A stretch of DNA of 64,000 nt, taken from the NCBI RefSeq assembly GCF_004362665.1, contig NZ_SNXR01000012.1:496001-560000 (forward strand), given 5' to 3'. Origin of the DNA: Flavobacterium dankookense (GTDB lineage: Bacteria; Bacteroidota; Bacteroidia; Flavobacteriales; Flavobacteriaceae). Shown here piece after piece: positions 26,527-35,713 of this stretch; within the stretch, counting starts at the first letter, position 1, and every line of letters begins with the position of its first letter. The notes beneath the pieces were generated by a model. That model saw nothing but the letters and a program-made list of their open reading frames with translations, was not told the origin of the DNA and ran no database searches. Both the position numbers and the translations under genes were made by a program.

Positions 26527-26576
26527 GCTCGTAAATAGGCAACTTACAATTTATTCTAAGTTGATTATTTACGAGC
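26527..26576 (+). promoter_or_regulatory. Long intercistronic hairpin
   Basis: The perfect 11-bp arms GCTCGTAAATA and TATTTACGAGC enclose an inner stem AACTTA / TAAGTT. It lies 10 nt after the small secreted protein gene and ends 13 nt before the GLPGLI start. No T-run follows, so it probably stabilises the upstream mRNA or attenuates readthrough rather than stopping transcription fully. Confidence 0.7.
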
Positions 26577-26589
26577 TAAACTTTAACTT

Positions 26590-27309
26590 ATGAAAAAGTT
26601 TTTTTTAATAATATATACTATCTGTGGAACTTTTTGTTTTTCTCAATCTGTTGAGATAAAATACTTTGAGAATGAAATAAATTTAAATTCAGTTGAGTTT
26701 AAAGAGTTGCCAAAAAATCTTCAAATAATTTACGAACCAAATTTTTATTCCTACAAGTTAATAACTGATGAAAATCAATCAAGTTATCTTAATGAAAAGA
26801 TTCAAAAAAAATTTGAAACAGAAGAGGTTTCTGAGACCACATTAATAACAGAAAATGGTGATACAATTAAAAAGTTTATAAAATCAGCACCATTTGACAT
26901 AAAAACTAAAGAAAAATTTATATTTAAAGATTTCAATAAAAATAAAATTTATGAGGAGTTATTTCTTGATGAAAAATTTAATGTCTACGACGACATTGTA
27001 GAATGGAATTGGGAAATTTTAAATGAAACAGAAATTTTTTTAGGCTATAAGTGTAAGAAGGCAAAATCAAATAGTTATGGGAATGAAGTAATAGCATGGT
27101 TTACTGAGGATATACCCATTGCAAATGGACCAGCAAGATTTAACGGATTACCTGGTTTAATCTTAAAAATTAAGCTCTCTTTTCTAGAGATAAATGCTTA
27201 TGAGGTAAAATTTAAAAAAGAAAAAATAAAAGTTGAACAACCTGTTTTGGATAAGAAGACTTTTACCTACGCTGAATTGATGAGGAAAGTTAATTCAAGT
27301 AGTAAGTAA
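26590..27309 (+). CDS. GLPGLI family protein
   Basis: This 239-aa exported protein (signal ending TFCFSQS near residue 20) carries the defining motif ARFNGLPGLILKIK near residues 180-195. Upstream is the family block IFLGYKCKKAKS followed by IAWFTEDIPIANGP. The family is confined to Bacteroidota and its function is unknown; members often lie beside TonB-dependent receptors, as here. Codon use is strongly AT-biased, like the adjacent genes. Confidence 0.92.
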   Translation: MKKFFLIIYTICGTFCFSQSVEIKYFENEINLNSVEFKELPKNLQIIYEPNFYSYKLITDENQSSYLNEKIQKKFETEEVSETTLITENGDTIKKFIKSAPFDIKTKEKFIFKDFNKNKIYEELFLDEKFNVYDDIVEWNWEILNETEIFLGYKCKKAKSNSYGNEVIAWFTEDIPIANGPARFNGLPGLILKIKLSFLEINAYEVKFKKEKIKVEQPVLDKKTFTYAELMRKVNSSSK

Positions 27310-27383
27310 CAGTTCTTGAGTAGTAAAAAAATTAGTTTTTACTTAGTAATTTTTTTCACTTACTTGCTAAATACTAGAAATAA

Positions 27384-30035
27384 ATGAGATTCAAAATATA
27401 CCTTTTTCTTCTAATGTTTTATTCTGTTAACTTACACTCACAAGAATTAAAAGGAAAAGTTATAGATGAAATGCAAAGGCCAATTTCTAATGCGAATATT
27501 CAGTTATTAAAATTAGAAAATAATGAGTTGATAACATTTTCAAAGTCAAATGAAATTGGTTTTTTCTCATTTAAAATAAAAGAAATTTCTTTTCCTCTAG
27601 TACTTAAAATAACACATTTTTTTTATGAAAAACAAGAGTTAGAAATTTTTAGTTTAAAGGACTTAAATGTTGTTCTAAAAGAAAGAGTTAATGAGTTAAA
27701 AGAAGTAGTAATTGAAAAAAAACAACAAGATATTGTTGAAAAAAATGATACTCTAACATACAATTTAAATAATCTTTTAGTCGGTTCAGAATTAAAGTTG
27801 AAGGATATACTTGAAAAACTACCAGGAATTACAATAGACAACAATAAAAAAATTAAATTTAAAGGAGTAATTATTGATAATCTTTTAATAGATGGAGATG
27901 AATTTTTTAAAAACAATCATCAGTTAGCGATTGAAAATTTAACTGCTGAAATGATAGAGAAAATTCAAATGCTTAAAAATTATAAAGATTTGTCAAATAT
28001 TGATGGTTTTGAAAACAATGGACAAACTGCATTAAATATTGGTATTAAAAAAAAGTTCCGAGATTTATTCAAAGGTAATTTTGATGCTGAAGGCGGAATT
28101 AAAGAACGATATAAGCTTCACAGTAATCTTTATAATTTTGGAAAAAAATCCAAATTAAATATTATAACAGATTTTAATAATCTGAATGAAAATATTTTTT
28201 CTCCTATTGATTATATAGAAATGCGAAAGATAGCTGGTAAGAATTTATTAGTTGATAAATTCTCAACAGGAATAACCACGTCAAACGAAAATGGCCTTCC
28301 ACCTTTTATATTTTCTCAGGATAATATAAATACAATTTCTACTAAAAATAACACTGTAAATTTTGCAAAAAAGCCAACTAAAAATAAACGTTTTGAGTTC
28401 ATTTCTATCTTAAATCAAACTCGATTAACAGAAAATAATAAAAGTCTTCAAACTTTCTTAGATAGAGTTAGTTCAGCTATATTGGATGATTATCAATCTA
28501 TAGGGAAATCACTATATTCTTCAAACATAATTAAGTTTGAAAATAAAATAAATGATAAAGACTATTTTCAAACAAATGGTTACCTCTTTATGAGTATGGA
28601 TGAGCAAAATCAGGATTTAAACAATGTTATTGTTGACAATCAAGACCAAACATTATTTAAAAATCAAACAGAATTAAATAGTTTAAAAGTTGGCTTTAAT
28701 GGCACATACAAATCAAAAATTTCTAAAATTTTTTTAATTGAAGGTGCAGTTTTTAATGATTACAGTTTTAATAAAACCGATAAGAATTTTATTTCTAATA
28801 AAAATTTTATCGGTTTTGATTTTGATGAAAAAAATATAAACCAAACTACAAATTATCAATGGATTAGTTTTGGAGTGAAAGCAAAAGCATCTATTAAACT
28901 TAAAAAAAGTGATTTAATAGTAAAATTTAATTCGATTATCGATAATGAAACTTTAACAAATAATTCAAATATTAGTTCAGATTATAAATTTAAAGACACA
29001 TTTAGTATTTTAAGTAATAATCTCAGTGTTTCATTTTCATCAACATTAACTAAAAAAATCAAATCTACAATCGGTGTTGAATATGTCAACAATAATCAAT
29101 TTAAACCTAATACTTTCAATGAAAAAATAAATTTGATATTACCATCAATTAATTTAAGTTTTAAAATACTTGAAAAATTCAGTTGTTTTATTGGGTATTC
29201 TATGAAGCAAAACAATCCAAATATAAATAATTTTATTTCAGGAAATTTACTTGAAAATCAAAGAACTTTTTGGTTGAAAAGTAGTTTAAGAAGTCAAGAA
29301 ATGTTATCTGATAATTTTAATACAGGTCTATTTTACACAGATATTACAAAAAATATTTTTGCGAACTTTTTTGTAATGTATAACGACAATAGAAATCAAA
29401 TAATAAACAATTTTATTAACTCAAATATAGTAACCCAACAAGAATATAGATATATCGATTATGGAAATAGTCTTATTTTTAATTCTTTCTTTAGTAAAAA
29501 ATTAAAAACAATTCCTCTTGCAGTAAACTTTTCCGCTACTAATACATTCTCTAATAGCAAAACTTTAACTAATAATCTTCTAAATGACAATAGCTTTAAT
29601 CAAAATTCCTTTGACTTTAGTTTAAAATCATATTTTAAGAATAAGATCAACTTTGATATTGGAATAATACATCTTAGTAATTTCAACTCATTTGAAGCAC
29701 AAAATTCTTTAAACAAAAGTAAATTAATCACTACTAGTCCGTTTATCAAATTGGATGGTACACTTTTTAGTAAAAAAATTAATTGGAAATTAAACACAAC
29801 ATATCATATTTTTAATTCAAGTTTTTCTAATTCGAATCCAATTTTAGATACAAGCTTCAAAATTAATTACATAACAAAAAGTAAACTCAACTTCTACTTA
29901 AACTCAAATAATATTTTTAATATTAGGGAAAATAATTTTAAAAATAATTTTATGCAGAATGATTTGATGACACAACAAATAATCATGAATACATTATCTG
30001 GTTTTATTAATCTTGGAATTACTTATTCTTATTAG
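27384..30035 (+). CDS. TonB-dependent receptor-like outer-membrane protein with carboxypeptidase-like N-terminal domain
   Basis: This 883-aa protein has a signal peptide (ending VNLHSQ near residue 19). A CarboxypepD_reg-like domain follows at about residues 20-100 (LKGKVIDEMQRPISNANIQL), then a plug-like region (LKDILEKLPGITIDNNKKIKFKG near residue 155) and a long, Asn/Ser-rich beta barrel to the end. It belongs to the outer-membrane barrel families that accompany GLPGLI genes. A substrate cannot be predicted; the operon suggests a link to the small secreted protein at 26232. Low GC throughout suggests the cassette moves as a unit. Confidence 0.88.
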   Translation: MRFKIYLFLLMFYSVNLHSQELKGKVIDEMQRPISNANIQLLKLENNELITFSKSNEIGFFSFKIKEISFPLVLKITHFFYEKQELEIFSLKDLNVVLKERVNELKEVVIEKKQQDIVEKNDTLTYNLNNLLVGSELKLKDILEKLPGITIDNNKKIKFKGVIIDNLLIDGDEFFKNNHQLAIENLTAEMIEKIQMLKNYKDLSNIDGFENNGQTALNIGIKKKFRDLFKGNFDAEGGIKERYKLHSNLYNFGKKSKLNIITDFNNLNENIFSPIDYIEMRKIAGKNLLVDKFSTGITTSNENGLPPFIFSQDNINTISTKNNTVNFAKKPTKNKRFEFISILNQTRLTENNKSLQTFLDRVSSAILDDYQSIGKSLYSSNIIKFENKINDKDYFQTNGYLFMSMDEQNQDLNNVIVDNQDQTLFKNQTELNSLKVGFNGTYKSKISKIFLIEGAVFNDYSFNKTDKNFISNKNFIGFDFDEKNINQTTNYQWISFGVKAKASIKLKKSDLIVKFNSIIDNETLTNNSNISSDYKFKDTFSILSNNLSVSFSSTLTKKIKSTIGVEYVNNNQFKPNTFNEKINLILPSINLSFKILEKFSCFIGYSMKQNNPNINNFISGNLLENQRTFWLKSSLRSQEMLSDNFNTGLFYTDITKNIFANFFVMYNDNRNQIINNFINSNIVTQQEYRYIDYGNSLIFNSFFSKKLKTIPLAVNFSATNTFSNSKTLTNNLLNDNSFNQNSFDFSLKSYFKNKINFDIGIIHLSNFNSFEAQNSLNKSKLITTSPFIKLDGTLFSKKINWKLNTTYHIFNSSFSNSNPILDTSFKINYITKSKLNFYLNSNNIFNIRENNFKNNFMQNDLMTQQIIMNTLSGFINLGITYSY

Positions 30036-30081
30036 TATAATAGAATATTTAATTTTCTTGCATTAAAATATTCTATTATAC
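30035..30081 (+). terminator. Long AT-rich terminator hairpin after the receptor gene
   Basis: GTATAATAGAATATTTAA and TTAAAATATTCTATTATAC form an almost perfect stem of about 18 bp, starting at the last base of the receptor stop codon. Confidence 0.8.
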
Positions 30082-30102
30082 AAGACGATTGACTTCTAGC
30101 CC

Positions 30103-30243
30103 TGATAGGAGTGGAAATCCTTTTTATTGTTTTGAAAAAAAACATCTCGACTGCGCTCGATGTGACAAAACAATAAAAAGATTGAAACGAATAGCAGGAA
30201 AAAGGACAACAAGAATTCCCGAACGTTTCGCTCCAAATCTCAA
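30103..30243. repeat. Interspersed repeat of the TAGCCC-GATGG-AGCGG-ATCC type with a nested palindrome
   Basis: CTAGCCCTGATAGGAGTGG starts the element, and GAACGTTTCGCTCC near 30222-30235 ends it. The 40398 copy has the same ends. Between the inverted arms CTTTTTATTGTTTTG and CAAAACAATAAAAAG lies a second repeat (30143-30167, CATCTCGACTGCGCTCGATGTGAC). There is no ORF. This fills the gap before the flavin reductase gene. Confidence 0.6.
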
Positions 30244-30278
30244 CTAAATTGTGATGGATAATAAATGAATTAAAATTG

Positions 30279-30286
30279 TATTTTTG
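30279..30286 (+). promoter_or_regulatory. -7 element of the flavin reductase gene
   Basis: TATTTTTG fits TAnnTTTG, 15 nt before the ATG at 30302. This position supports the 30302 start over the one at 30284. Confidence 0.5.
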
Positions 30287-30301
30287 GAAAAACTAAAAAC
30301 C

Positions 30302-31177
30302 ATGCTTTCTTTTGAACCACATACACTATCTCCGGCGCAACTACAAGGTTATTTGCAAAGTGCTGTAGCGCCAAGACCGATTGCTTTTGCTAGTACGATG
30401 GATGGTAATGGGAAACCTAATTTGTCGCCGTTTAGTTTTTTTAATGTGTTTAGTTCCAATCCACCAATTTTGGTTTTTTCGCCTGCACGACGCGTGAGAA
30501 ATAATACAACTAAACATACGTTGGAGAATTGTCAGGCAACAAAACAAGTGGTGATTAATGTGGTGAATTATGATATTGTTCAACAAATGTCGCTTTCGAG
30601 TACGGAATATCCTGATGGTGTGAATGAATTTATAAAATCTGGTTTAACGATGTTGCCTTCGGATATGGTAAAACCGTATCGTGTAGCAGAAAGTCCTGTG
30701 CAATTTGAGTGCAAAGTCAACGAAATTATTGCTCTTGGAAATCAAGGTGGCGCAGGAAATTTGATTATTTGTGAAGTCGTAAAAATTCATGTTAACGAAG
30801 CGGTTTTGGACGAAAAAGGGACGATTGATCAAAACAAAATTGATTTGGTTTCTCGTTTGGGCGGAAATTGGTATTCGCGTTCCAATCAAGGATTGTTTGA
30901 AGTAGAAAAACCTTTGGTTACACTCGGAATTGGTGTGGATGCTATTCCTGATTTTATCAAAAAAAGTACTGTTTTTGATGGAAATGATTTGGGCAAATTA
31001 GGAAATGTAGAAGCGTTGCCAACCGAAGAAGAAATTACTATATTTGTAAAACAAAATTTTGCTGTGAAAGGTGTTTTAAGTTCAGATGATGAGCAAAAAA
31101 TTCAGTTAAAAGCAAAAGAATATTTGAATAATAATGATGTGCTTTCGGCTTGGAAAGTACTTTTAGCTAAATTATAA
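30302..31177 (+). CDS. Flavin reductase family protein
   Basis: This 291-aa FMN-binding split-barrel protein starts MLSFEPHTLSPAQL, with the family blocks SAVAPRPIAFASTMD near residue 25, NLSPFSFFNVFSSNPPILVFSP near residue 45 and ARRVRNNTTKHTLEN. Such proteins reduce or bind free flavin, often supplying FMNH2 to oxygenases. The family core is about 200 aa; the extra C-terminal 80 residues look helical. The gene ends 2 nt before the DUF3127 gene. Confidence 0.9.
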   Translation: MLSFEPHTLSPAQLQGYLQSAVAPRPIAFASTMDGNGKPNLSPFSFFNVFSSNPPILVFSPARRVRNNTTKHTLENCQATKQVVINVVNYDIVQQMSLSSTEYPDGVNEFIKSGLTMLPSDMVKPYRVAESPVQFECKVNEIIALGNQGGAGNLIICEVVKIHVNEAVLDEKGTIDQNKIDLVSRLGGNWYSRSNQGLFEVEKPLVTLGIGVDAIPDFIKKSTVFDGNDLGKLGNVEALPTEEEITIFVKQNFAVKGVLSSDDEQKIQLKAKEYLNNNDVLSAWKVLLAKL

Positions 31178-31179
31178 TT

Positions 31180-31554
31180 ATGGAAGTTACCGGAAAAATT
31201 AAAGTAGTAAATGCGGAGCAACAAGTGAGTGCTAGCTTTAGAAAAAGAGAATTGGTTGTGGCTACAGAAGAGCAATATCCACAGTTTATCAGTATCAATT
31301 TTGTACAAGATAAATGTGATTTGTTGAACAACTATAATGTGGGTGAAGCGGTAAAAGTTTCTATCAATCTTAGAGGAAGAGAATGGGTTAATCCACAAGG
31401 AGAAACTAAATATTTTAACGATATTCAAGGTTGGAGAATCGAAAGACTTCAAGCAGAACAACCAGCTGCAGCTATGGCACCAATGCCACCAGCAGAAGCT
31501 TTTGCTCCAGCAACTGATTTTAAAGAAGAAGAACACGACGACTTACCTTTCTAG
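31180..31554 (+). CDS. DUF3127 protein with an SSB-like acidic C-terminal tip
   Basis: This 124-aa protein has an OB-fold-like N-terminal part of about 90 residues (MEVTGKIKVVNAEQQ, QFISINFVQDKCDLL, GREWVNPQGETKYFNDIQGW). A Pro/Ala-rich linker follows and the protein ends EEEHDDLPF. That ending is the SSB-Ct tip, as in the true SSB of this window (NDLPF). DUF3127 has no assigned function. The layout OB fold, flexible linker, DDLPF suggests a second single-strand-binding protein or a regulator that uses the same partners. Confidence 0.85.
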   Translation: MEVTGKIKVVNAEQQVSASFRKRELVVATEEQYPQFISINFVQDKCDLLNNYNVGEAVKVSINLRGREWVNPQGETKYFNDIQGWRIERLQAEQPAAAMAPMPPAEAFAPATDFKEEEHDDLPF

Positions 31555-31634
31555 AAAGTTAGAAGTCAGAAGATAGAAGTCAGAAGTTTAAGTAATACTT
31601 GAATTTCTGGCTTTTTCATTACAATTGAGTTTTG

Positions 31635-31662
31635 TCTCGTCTTTTAGGACGAGATGATTTTT
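31635..31662 (+). terminator. Terminator-like hairpin after the DUF3127 gene
   Basis: TCTCGTC and GACGAGA form a 7-bp stem, followed within a few bases by a T-run. It lies before aat. Direct copies of AGAAGTCAGAAG precede it at about 31561-31590. Confidence 0.55.
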
Positions 31663-31699
31663 GAAGTTGAATTTTGTAGTTGATTTTTGTTATTGAAGA

Positions 31700-32341
31700 A
31701 TGTATTTTTTAACCAAAGAACTTTATTTTCCTCCTGTTGACGAAGCTTCCTATGAAGGTATTTTGGCGGTTGGAGGCGATTTATCCGTTGAGCGATTATT
31801 GTTGGCGTATAAAAACGGTATTTTTCCTTGGTTTAGTGATGATGAACCGATTCTTTGGTGGTCACCATCAGAACGAATGGTGGTCGTACCTAAATTATAT
31901 AAAGTATCGAAAAGCACTCGAAATCTTATAAATCAGAATAAATTTAAAGTTACTTTCAATCAAAATTTCGCTGAGGTTATCCGCAATTGCCAACAAATTG
32001 AACGTATTGGTCAAGAAGGAACTTGGATTACTGAAGACATTATTGCTTCTTACACTATATTACACGAAATGGGAATTGCCAAATCGGTTGAAGTTTGGCA
32101 AAATGACGAATTAGTCGGAGGTTTGTATGGCTTAGATTTAGGACATGTTTTTTGTGGTGAAAGTATGTTTTCCAAAGTTTCTAATGCCAGTAAAATTGCG
32201 TTTGTATGGTTGGTTAATTATTTAAAAGAAAACAATTACTTGTTGCTTGATTGTCAAGTTCACAACGATCATTTGGAAAAATTAGGTGCTTTTGAAATTT
32301 CGAGAGATACTTTTATGAGAGTTTTGAAATCTACAGTTTGA
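31700..32341 (+). CDS. aat: Leucyl/phenylalanyl-tRNA--protein transferase
   Basis: This 213-aa enzyme adds Leu or Phe to proteins with N-terminal Arg or Lys and so feeds the N-degron pathway. Motifs include GILAVGGDLSVERLLLAYKNGIFPW near residue 20, WWSPSERMV near residue 53, and GGLYGLDLGHVFCGESMFS near residue 140. It ends with the LDCQVHNDHLEKLGA block. Length is normal. It stands alone after the flavin reductase/DUF3127 pair. Confidence 0.96.
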   Translation: MYFLTKELYFPPVDEASYEGILAVGGDLSVERLLLAYKNGIFPWFSDDEPILWWSPSERMVVVPKLYKVSKSTRNLINQNKFKVTFNQNFAEVIRNCQQIERIGQEGTWITEDIIASYTILHEMGIAKSVEVWQNDELVGGLYGLDLGHVFCGESMFSKVSNASKIAFVWLVNYLKENNYLLLDCQVHNDHLEKLGAFEISRDTFMRVLKSTV

Positions 32342-32508
32342 TTGATTTTCTTTGATACATGAGTATCTCAATAAATGTATCATATTTTTTGAAGATAGGT
32401 GAAACATAACTATAAAAAACTGACTTTTTGTAATTCCAAAAAAATTTCTATAGAGTATATAAAATATTGCATAACTCCATTCATTGAAAATATCTAAAAA
32501 ATATTTAA

Positions 32509-32546
32509 AAAGAACCTGTTTTTATTATCTAAAACACAGGTTCTTT
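32509..32546 (-). terminator. Terminator of the lipase-like T9SS gene
   Basis: The perfect arms AAAGAACCTGT and ACAGGTTCTTT lie just downstream of the stop at 32563 on the minus strand. The rest of 32342-32508 holds nothing recognisable. Confidence 0.85.
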
Positions 32547-32562
32547 GAAATTTAGAAAAGAT

Positions 32563-35500
32563 TTATTCTACAGCTATTTGATGGCTTTCTACTTCATCAT
32601 TAATATATATTTTTAAAACATAAATTCCTTTTGGTATATCTGTAACAGAAAAAATAGCTTTATTGTTGATTATTTCAACTCTTGCTTTAGAAAATCCCAT
32701 TAAATCGAATAACTCACCTGATATTTTGGCGGTTATTTCAGGTTGATTATTACTATCTCTTAAATCTATATTAACAATGTCTTTTGAAGGATTTGGATAA
32801 ACTATATAAGTTGAAGACTCTGTACTTCTTAATGCTATATTTGAATTACAATTAATTGCATTATAGGTAAACGTTTTCCAATCAGAAATACCACAACTAT
32901 TGGAAACTCTTACTTTAAATGATAAAGCACCAGGAACTGATGGGTTAATGGTAATCATACCATTGTAATGACTGTAACTAAAATAGCCTGATAGTTTCAC
33001 AATTTCCCATTGCGAGTTACTATCAAGACCTGCTACGCAGATTGTCCTGCTGTTGTCTTCACTGTAATTTCCTGCACATAATGTTGTTGATTCAATAGGA
33101 CAAAAAGTACCATCTACAAAATACTCAAGTTCATTAGGATTTGGATTAGCACCAAAAACATAAGGCTTACCCACCCAAATATTTATAATAAATACTGCAT
33201 TTCCACAACGCCCGTTTCCTGTATTGTTTGGGTCATCTCCCATAGTCACTTGTAATTTTACACGTCCATATCCTGTAGAAAGTGTTGTAATTGTAAAATT
33301 TTGTGTGTTAGAACCAATTGAGGAAGCAATTAAATGTGAACCATCAATAATTTGCCAATTGTAGAAGGTTCCGCCTGCTGGCGCTGTAAAAGTAGCTGAA
33401 TTTGAATTGCAAATTAGATTTGTACCTGATATGTTGTTGACTTTGTCATCGCAAGCATAAGAGCAAGAAAAAATTTGAGGAGTGCCAGATATTTCATTTC
33501 TTAACCAAAATCCATTGTTTAATGTAAATTGAATATGAGCTTCACTTGTTATTGAATTTGTAAAAAAGTTATTAAAAGGTACATTTTTTGGAGCAGATGG
33601 AGGTGATTGAGGATTATATTTTTTAGTTAAATCACTTGGAACAATTGTTGCATTACCACTGCCTACATCTAAACTACTATATGCGGGTATAAAATTAAAA
33701 CGTCTTTGAAAGACATAATCTTCAAACTCAGTTGGTAACTCAGCAAAATTCTCAATATCATAAATACCACCATTAGCATTGTCCAATGCCAACATAGTTG
33801 AACTTGAGTTTAAGGTTTTTTCATTAATTAATGGTTCGTTTACATTTATAACAAATAGAATTGTTTTTTTTATGTAAATCCTACCTTTGTATATTTGTTT
33901 TGACTGAAGTGATGGTAATGCTTTAAGTGTAAATTGTGCTTTTAAATCTGTATTTGTACTCAAAACCGATGTTATTACTTTAATTGGATTTATTGAAATA
34001 CCATTTGTAATAGCCAAAGCGATATTTGTTAAAAAGAAAGGTAAATCAACTTGTATATTTGCATTTACTATATCTGCATAAGGATTAAAATTGAGTGGAT
34101 TTCCACATTCTGAACCGTTTGCAATGGCTATGTTTCTAATATTGTCTTGTATAGGATATCCCATATTTTTATATTCATTTAAGAAACTGCTGTTTAATGT
34201 GCTGTTATTTATTGATATTCCAGCACCTGTACCTTGTAATTGGTAAATTAACATTTGTTGAGCTGCTGGAGATTGCAATAAGGCAAAACCGTCACTTAAC
34301 CCATCAACGTTGTCTTCTAAATCTGCAATAGGAACACTAAATAAACTAAAAAATACTGGAAGAGATATTTGTTCACCAACTAGATGCCTAACAAGTGCTT
34401 GTGCCGCTAGAGGAACATTTGCACCTTGATGCGGACTGTCATGACTGATGTAAAGTTTAGTTTCATGAGTTTCGCCACTAGTTTCCATATGTCTTAAAGC
34501 ATAACGACCAACTAAACCACCCATACTCATACCTAAGACAACATTTTTCTCGTTTCCTACTTTAAGTTGGTTAATTTGTCTTATAACTTCTTCAACCATA
34601 TAAGCATTTCGTTGAATGTAATCGGTGCTATTTACAAAATTGATAAAAACCAAATCATAATCTTCATCTTCTATCGCTTGGTTAAGTGTTAAAAATGGTT
34701 GTCCAGTTTGACTTATTTGGATATTTAAACCTCCTGGACCATCATCATTAATTAAATCCAAATAATTAAAACTATTTTCAGGATCAAAACCTTCAATGAT
34801 AATTAATGGTTTTGTTAACTGTGTATGCCCAGGTGCTAATTCAATAGTTACAAGACCTGTGGCAGCACTACCATTCCAATTGTTTCCTGGAACCGCATGG
34901 TTTACCCAAAACATATCGCTACCAAAACCGTTAAAGCGAGCTTGTGCACTTGGGATAGAATTAATGTAATCTACCCAAATTTTAGACTGACTTTCAACGA
35001 TGGATCCGTTTGTATATTGAAATTTTACTTTTATTATTTTTTCTCCACCAGTTGTATAAGATATATTTTTAACTTCATTTACAGCTATATTTTGATAACC
35101 TTGTCCATTGTTAAAATCAACAGTAATTTGACTTATTGTAACTCCAACATTAGAGTAAATTAAATTACTTGGTAGTTTGAAATTGAAATTACTACCTTGT
35201 AGGTTTTGTTTTAATGGCGTAATAGCAAATAGTGTTTTACTATCGTAAGGGTTTCTACCTGTAACATCATAAATTTTATCATTTGTAATGATTACATCAC
35301 CATTAGTATGTGCATTGGTTTTATATTGCTGGTAATTGAAATGTTGTACTGCAATAAGAATATCATTGGAGTTGCTTTGTGCTGTTTTTAAATTGGTATT
35401 TACAACGCTAGGTGCAATCATATTCTGGGCAACTGTACCAACACGCATAGAATAAAGAGAATTATACAAATTATTCCATTCTTTTAAAGTGACATAATTA

Positions 35501-35694
35501 TTGGTAGATAAACTACCGTTACAAACTTCTATATTAGCAAAACGTACTCCAAATTCTTTAAGATAACCTGTAGTTACTTTAGATTTATTGATGTTACCAA
35601 ATATATACTGCATACGATTGGCATAAGCCGTGTTTTGAGCTTGTACATTGTAAAAAGTAGCCAAACACAAAAGAAATAATAAAATTCTTTTCAT
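32563..35694 (-). CDS. Secreted T9SS protein with alpha/beta-hydrolase (lipase/PGAP1-like) domain
   Basis: This 1043-aa protein has a signal peptide (ending NVQAQ, residue 20). An alpha/beta-hydrolase core lies at about residues 290-480: the nucleophile elbow is GMSMGG (G-x-S-x-G, near residue 394) and a catalytic-type HDSPHQGANVPLAAQAL follows. Ig/PKD-like segments lie at about 770-950. The C terminus is a type A T9SS sorting domain (YPNPSKDIVNIDL, then PKGIYVLKIYI). It is exported across the outer membrane, probably as a lipase or esterase. A small lipoprotein gene lies 19 nt upstream on the same strand. Confidence 0.88.
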   Translation of the reverse strand: MKRILLFLLCLATFYNVQAQNTAYANRMQYIFGNINKSKVTTGYLKEFGVRFANIEVCNGSLSTNNYVTLKEWNNLYNSLYSMRVGTVAQNMIAPSVVNTNLKTAQSNSNDILIAVQHFNYQQYKTNAHTNGDVIITNDKIYDVTGRNPYDSKTLFAITPLKQNLQGSNFNFKLPSNLIYSNVGVTISQITVDFNNGQGYQNIAVNEVKNISYTTGGEKIIKVKFQYTNGSIVESQSKIWVDYINSIPSAQARFNGFGSDMFWVNHAVPGNNWNGSAATGLVTIELAPGHTQLTKPLIIIEGFDPENSFNYLDLINDDGPGGLNIQISQTGQPFLTLNQAIEDEDYDLVFINFVNSTDYIQRNAYMVEEVIRQINQLKVGNEKNVVLGMSMGGLVGRYALRHMETSGETHETKLYISHDSPHQGANVPLAAQALVRHLVGEQISLPVFFSLFSVPIADLEDNVDGLSDGFALLQSPAAQQMLIYQLQGTGAGISINNSTLNSSFLNEYKNMGYPIQDNIRNIAIANGSECGNPLNFNPYADIVNANIQVDLPFFLTNIALAITNGISINPIKVITSVLSTNTDLKAQFTLKALPSLQSKQIYKGRIYIKKTILFVINVNEPLINEKTLNSSSTMLALDNANGGIYDIENFAELPTEFEDYVFQRRFNFIPAYSSLDVGSGNATIVPSDLTKKYNPQSPPSAPKNVPFNNFFTNSITSEAHIQFTLNNGFWLRNEISGTPQIFSCSYACDDKVNNISGTNLICNSNSATFTAPAGGTFYNWQIIDGSHLIASSIGSNTQNFTITTLSTGYGRVKLQVTMGDDPNNTGNGRCGNAVFIINIWVGKPYVFGANPNPNELEYFVDGTFCPIESTTLCAGNYSEDNSRTICVAGLDSNSQWEIVKLSGYFSYSHYNGMITINPSVPGALSFKVRVSNSCGISDWKTFTYNAINCNSNIALRSTESSTYIVYPNPSKDIVNIDLRDSNNQPEITAKISGELFDLMGFSKARVEIINNKAIFSVTDIPKGIYVLKIYINDEVESHQIAVE

Positions 35695-35713
35695 TTTTTA
35701 TAGATTTTAAAAG

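Noticed and set aside
31102..31536. 144-codon minus-strand ORF opposite the DUF3127 gene
   Set aside because: It is antisense to a recognised gene, with a phenylalanine/serine-rich composition typical of shadows.
31561..31590. AGAAGTCAGAAG direct copies as a CRISPR array
   Set aside because: There are only two or three short imperfect copies, no regular spacers and no cas genes.
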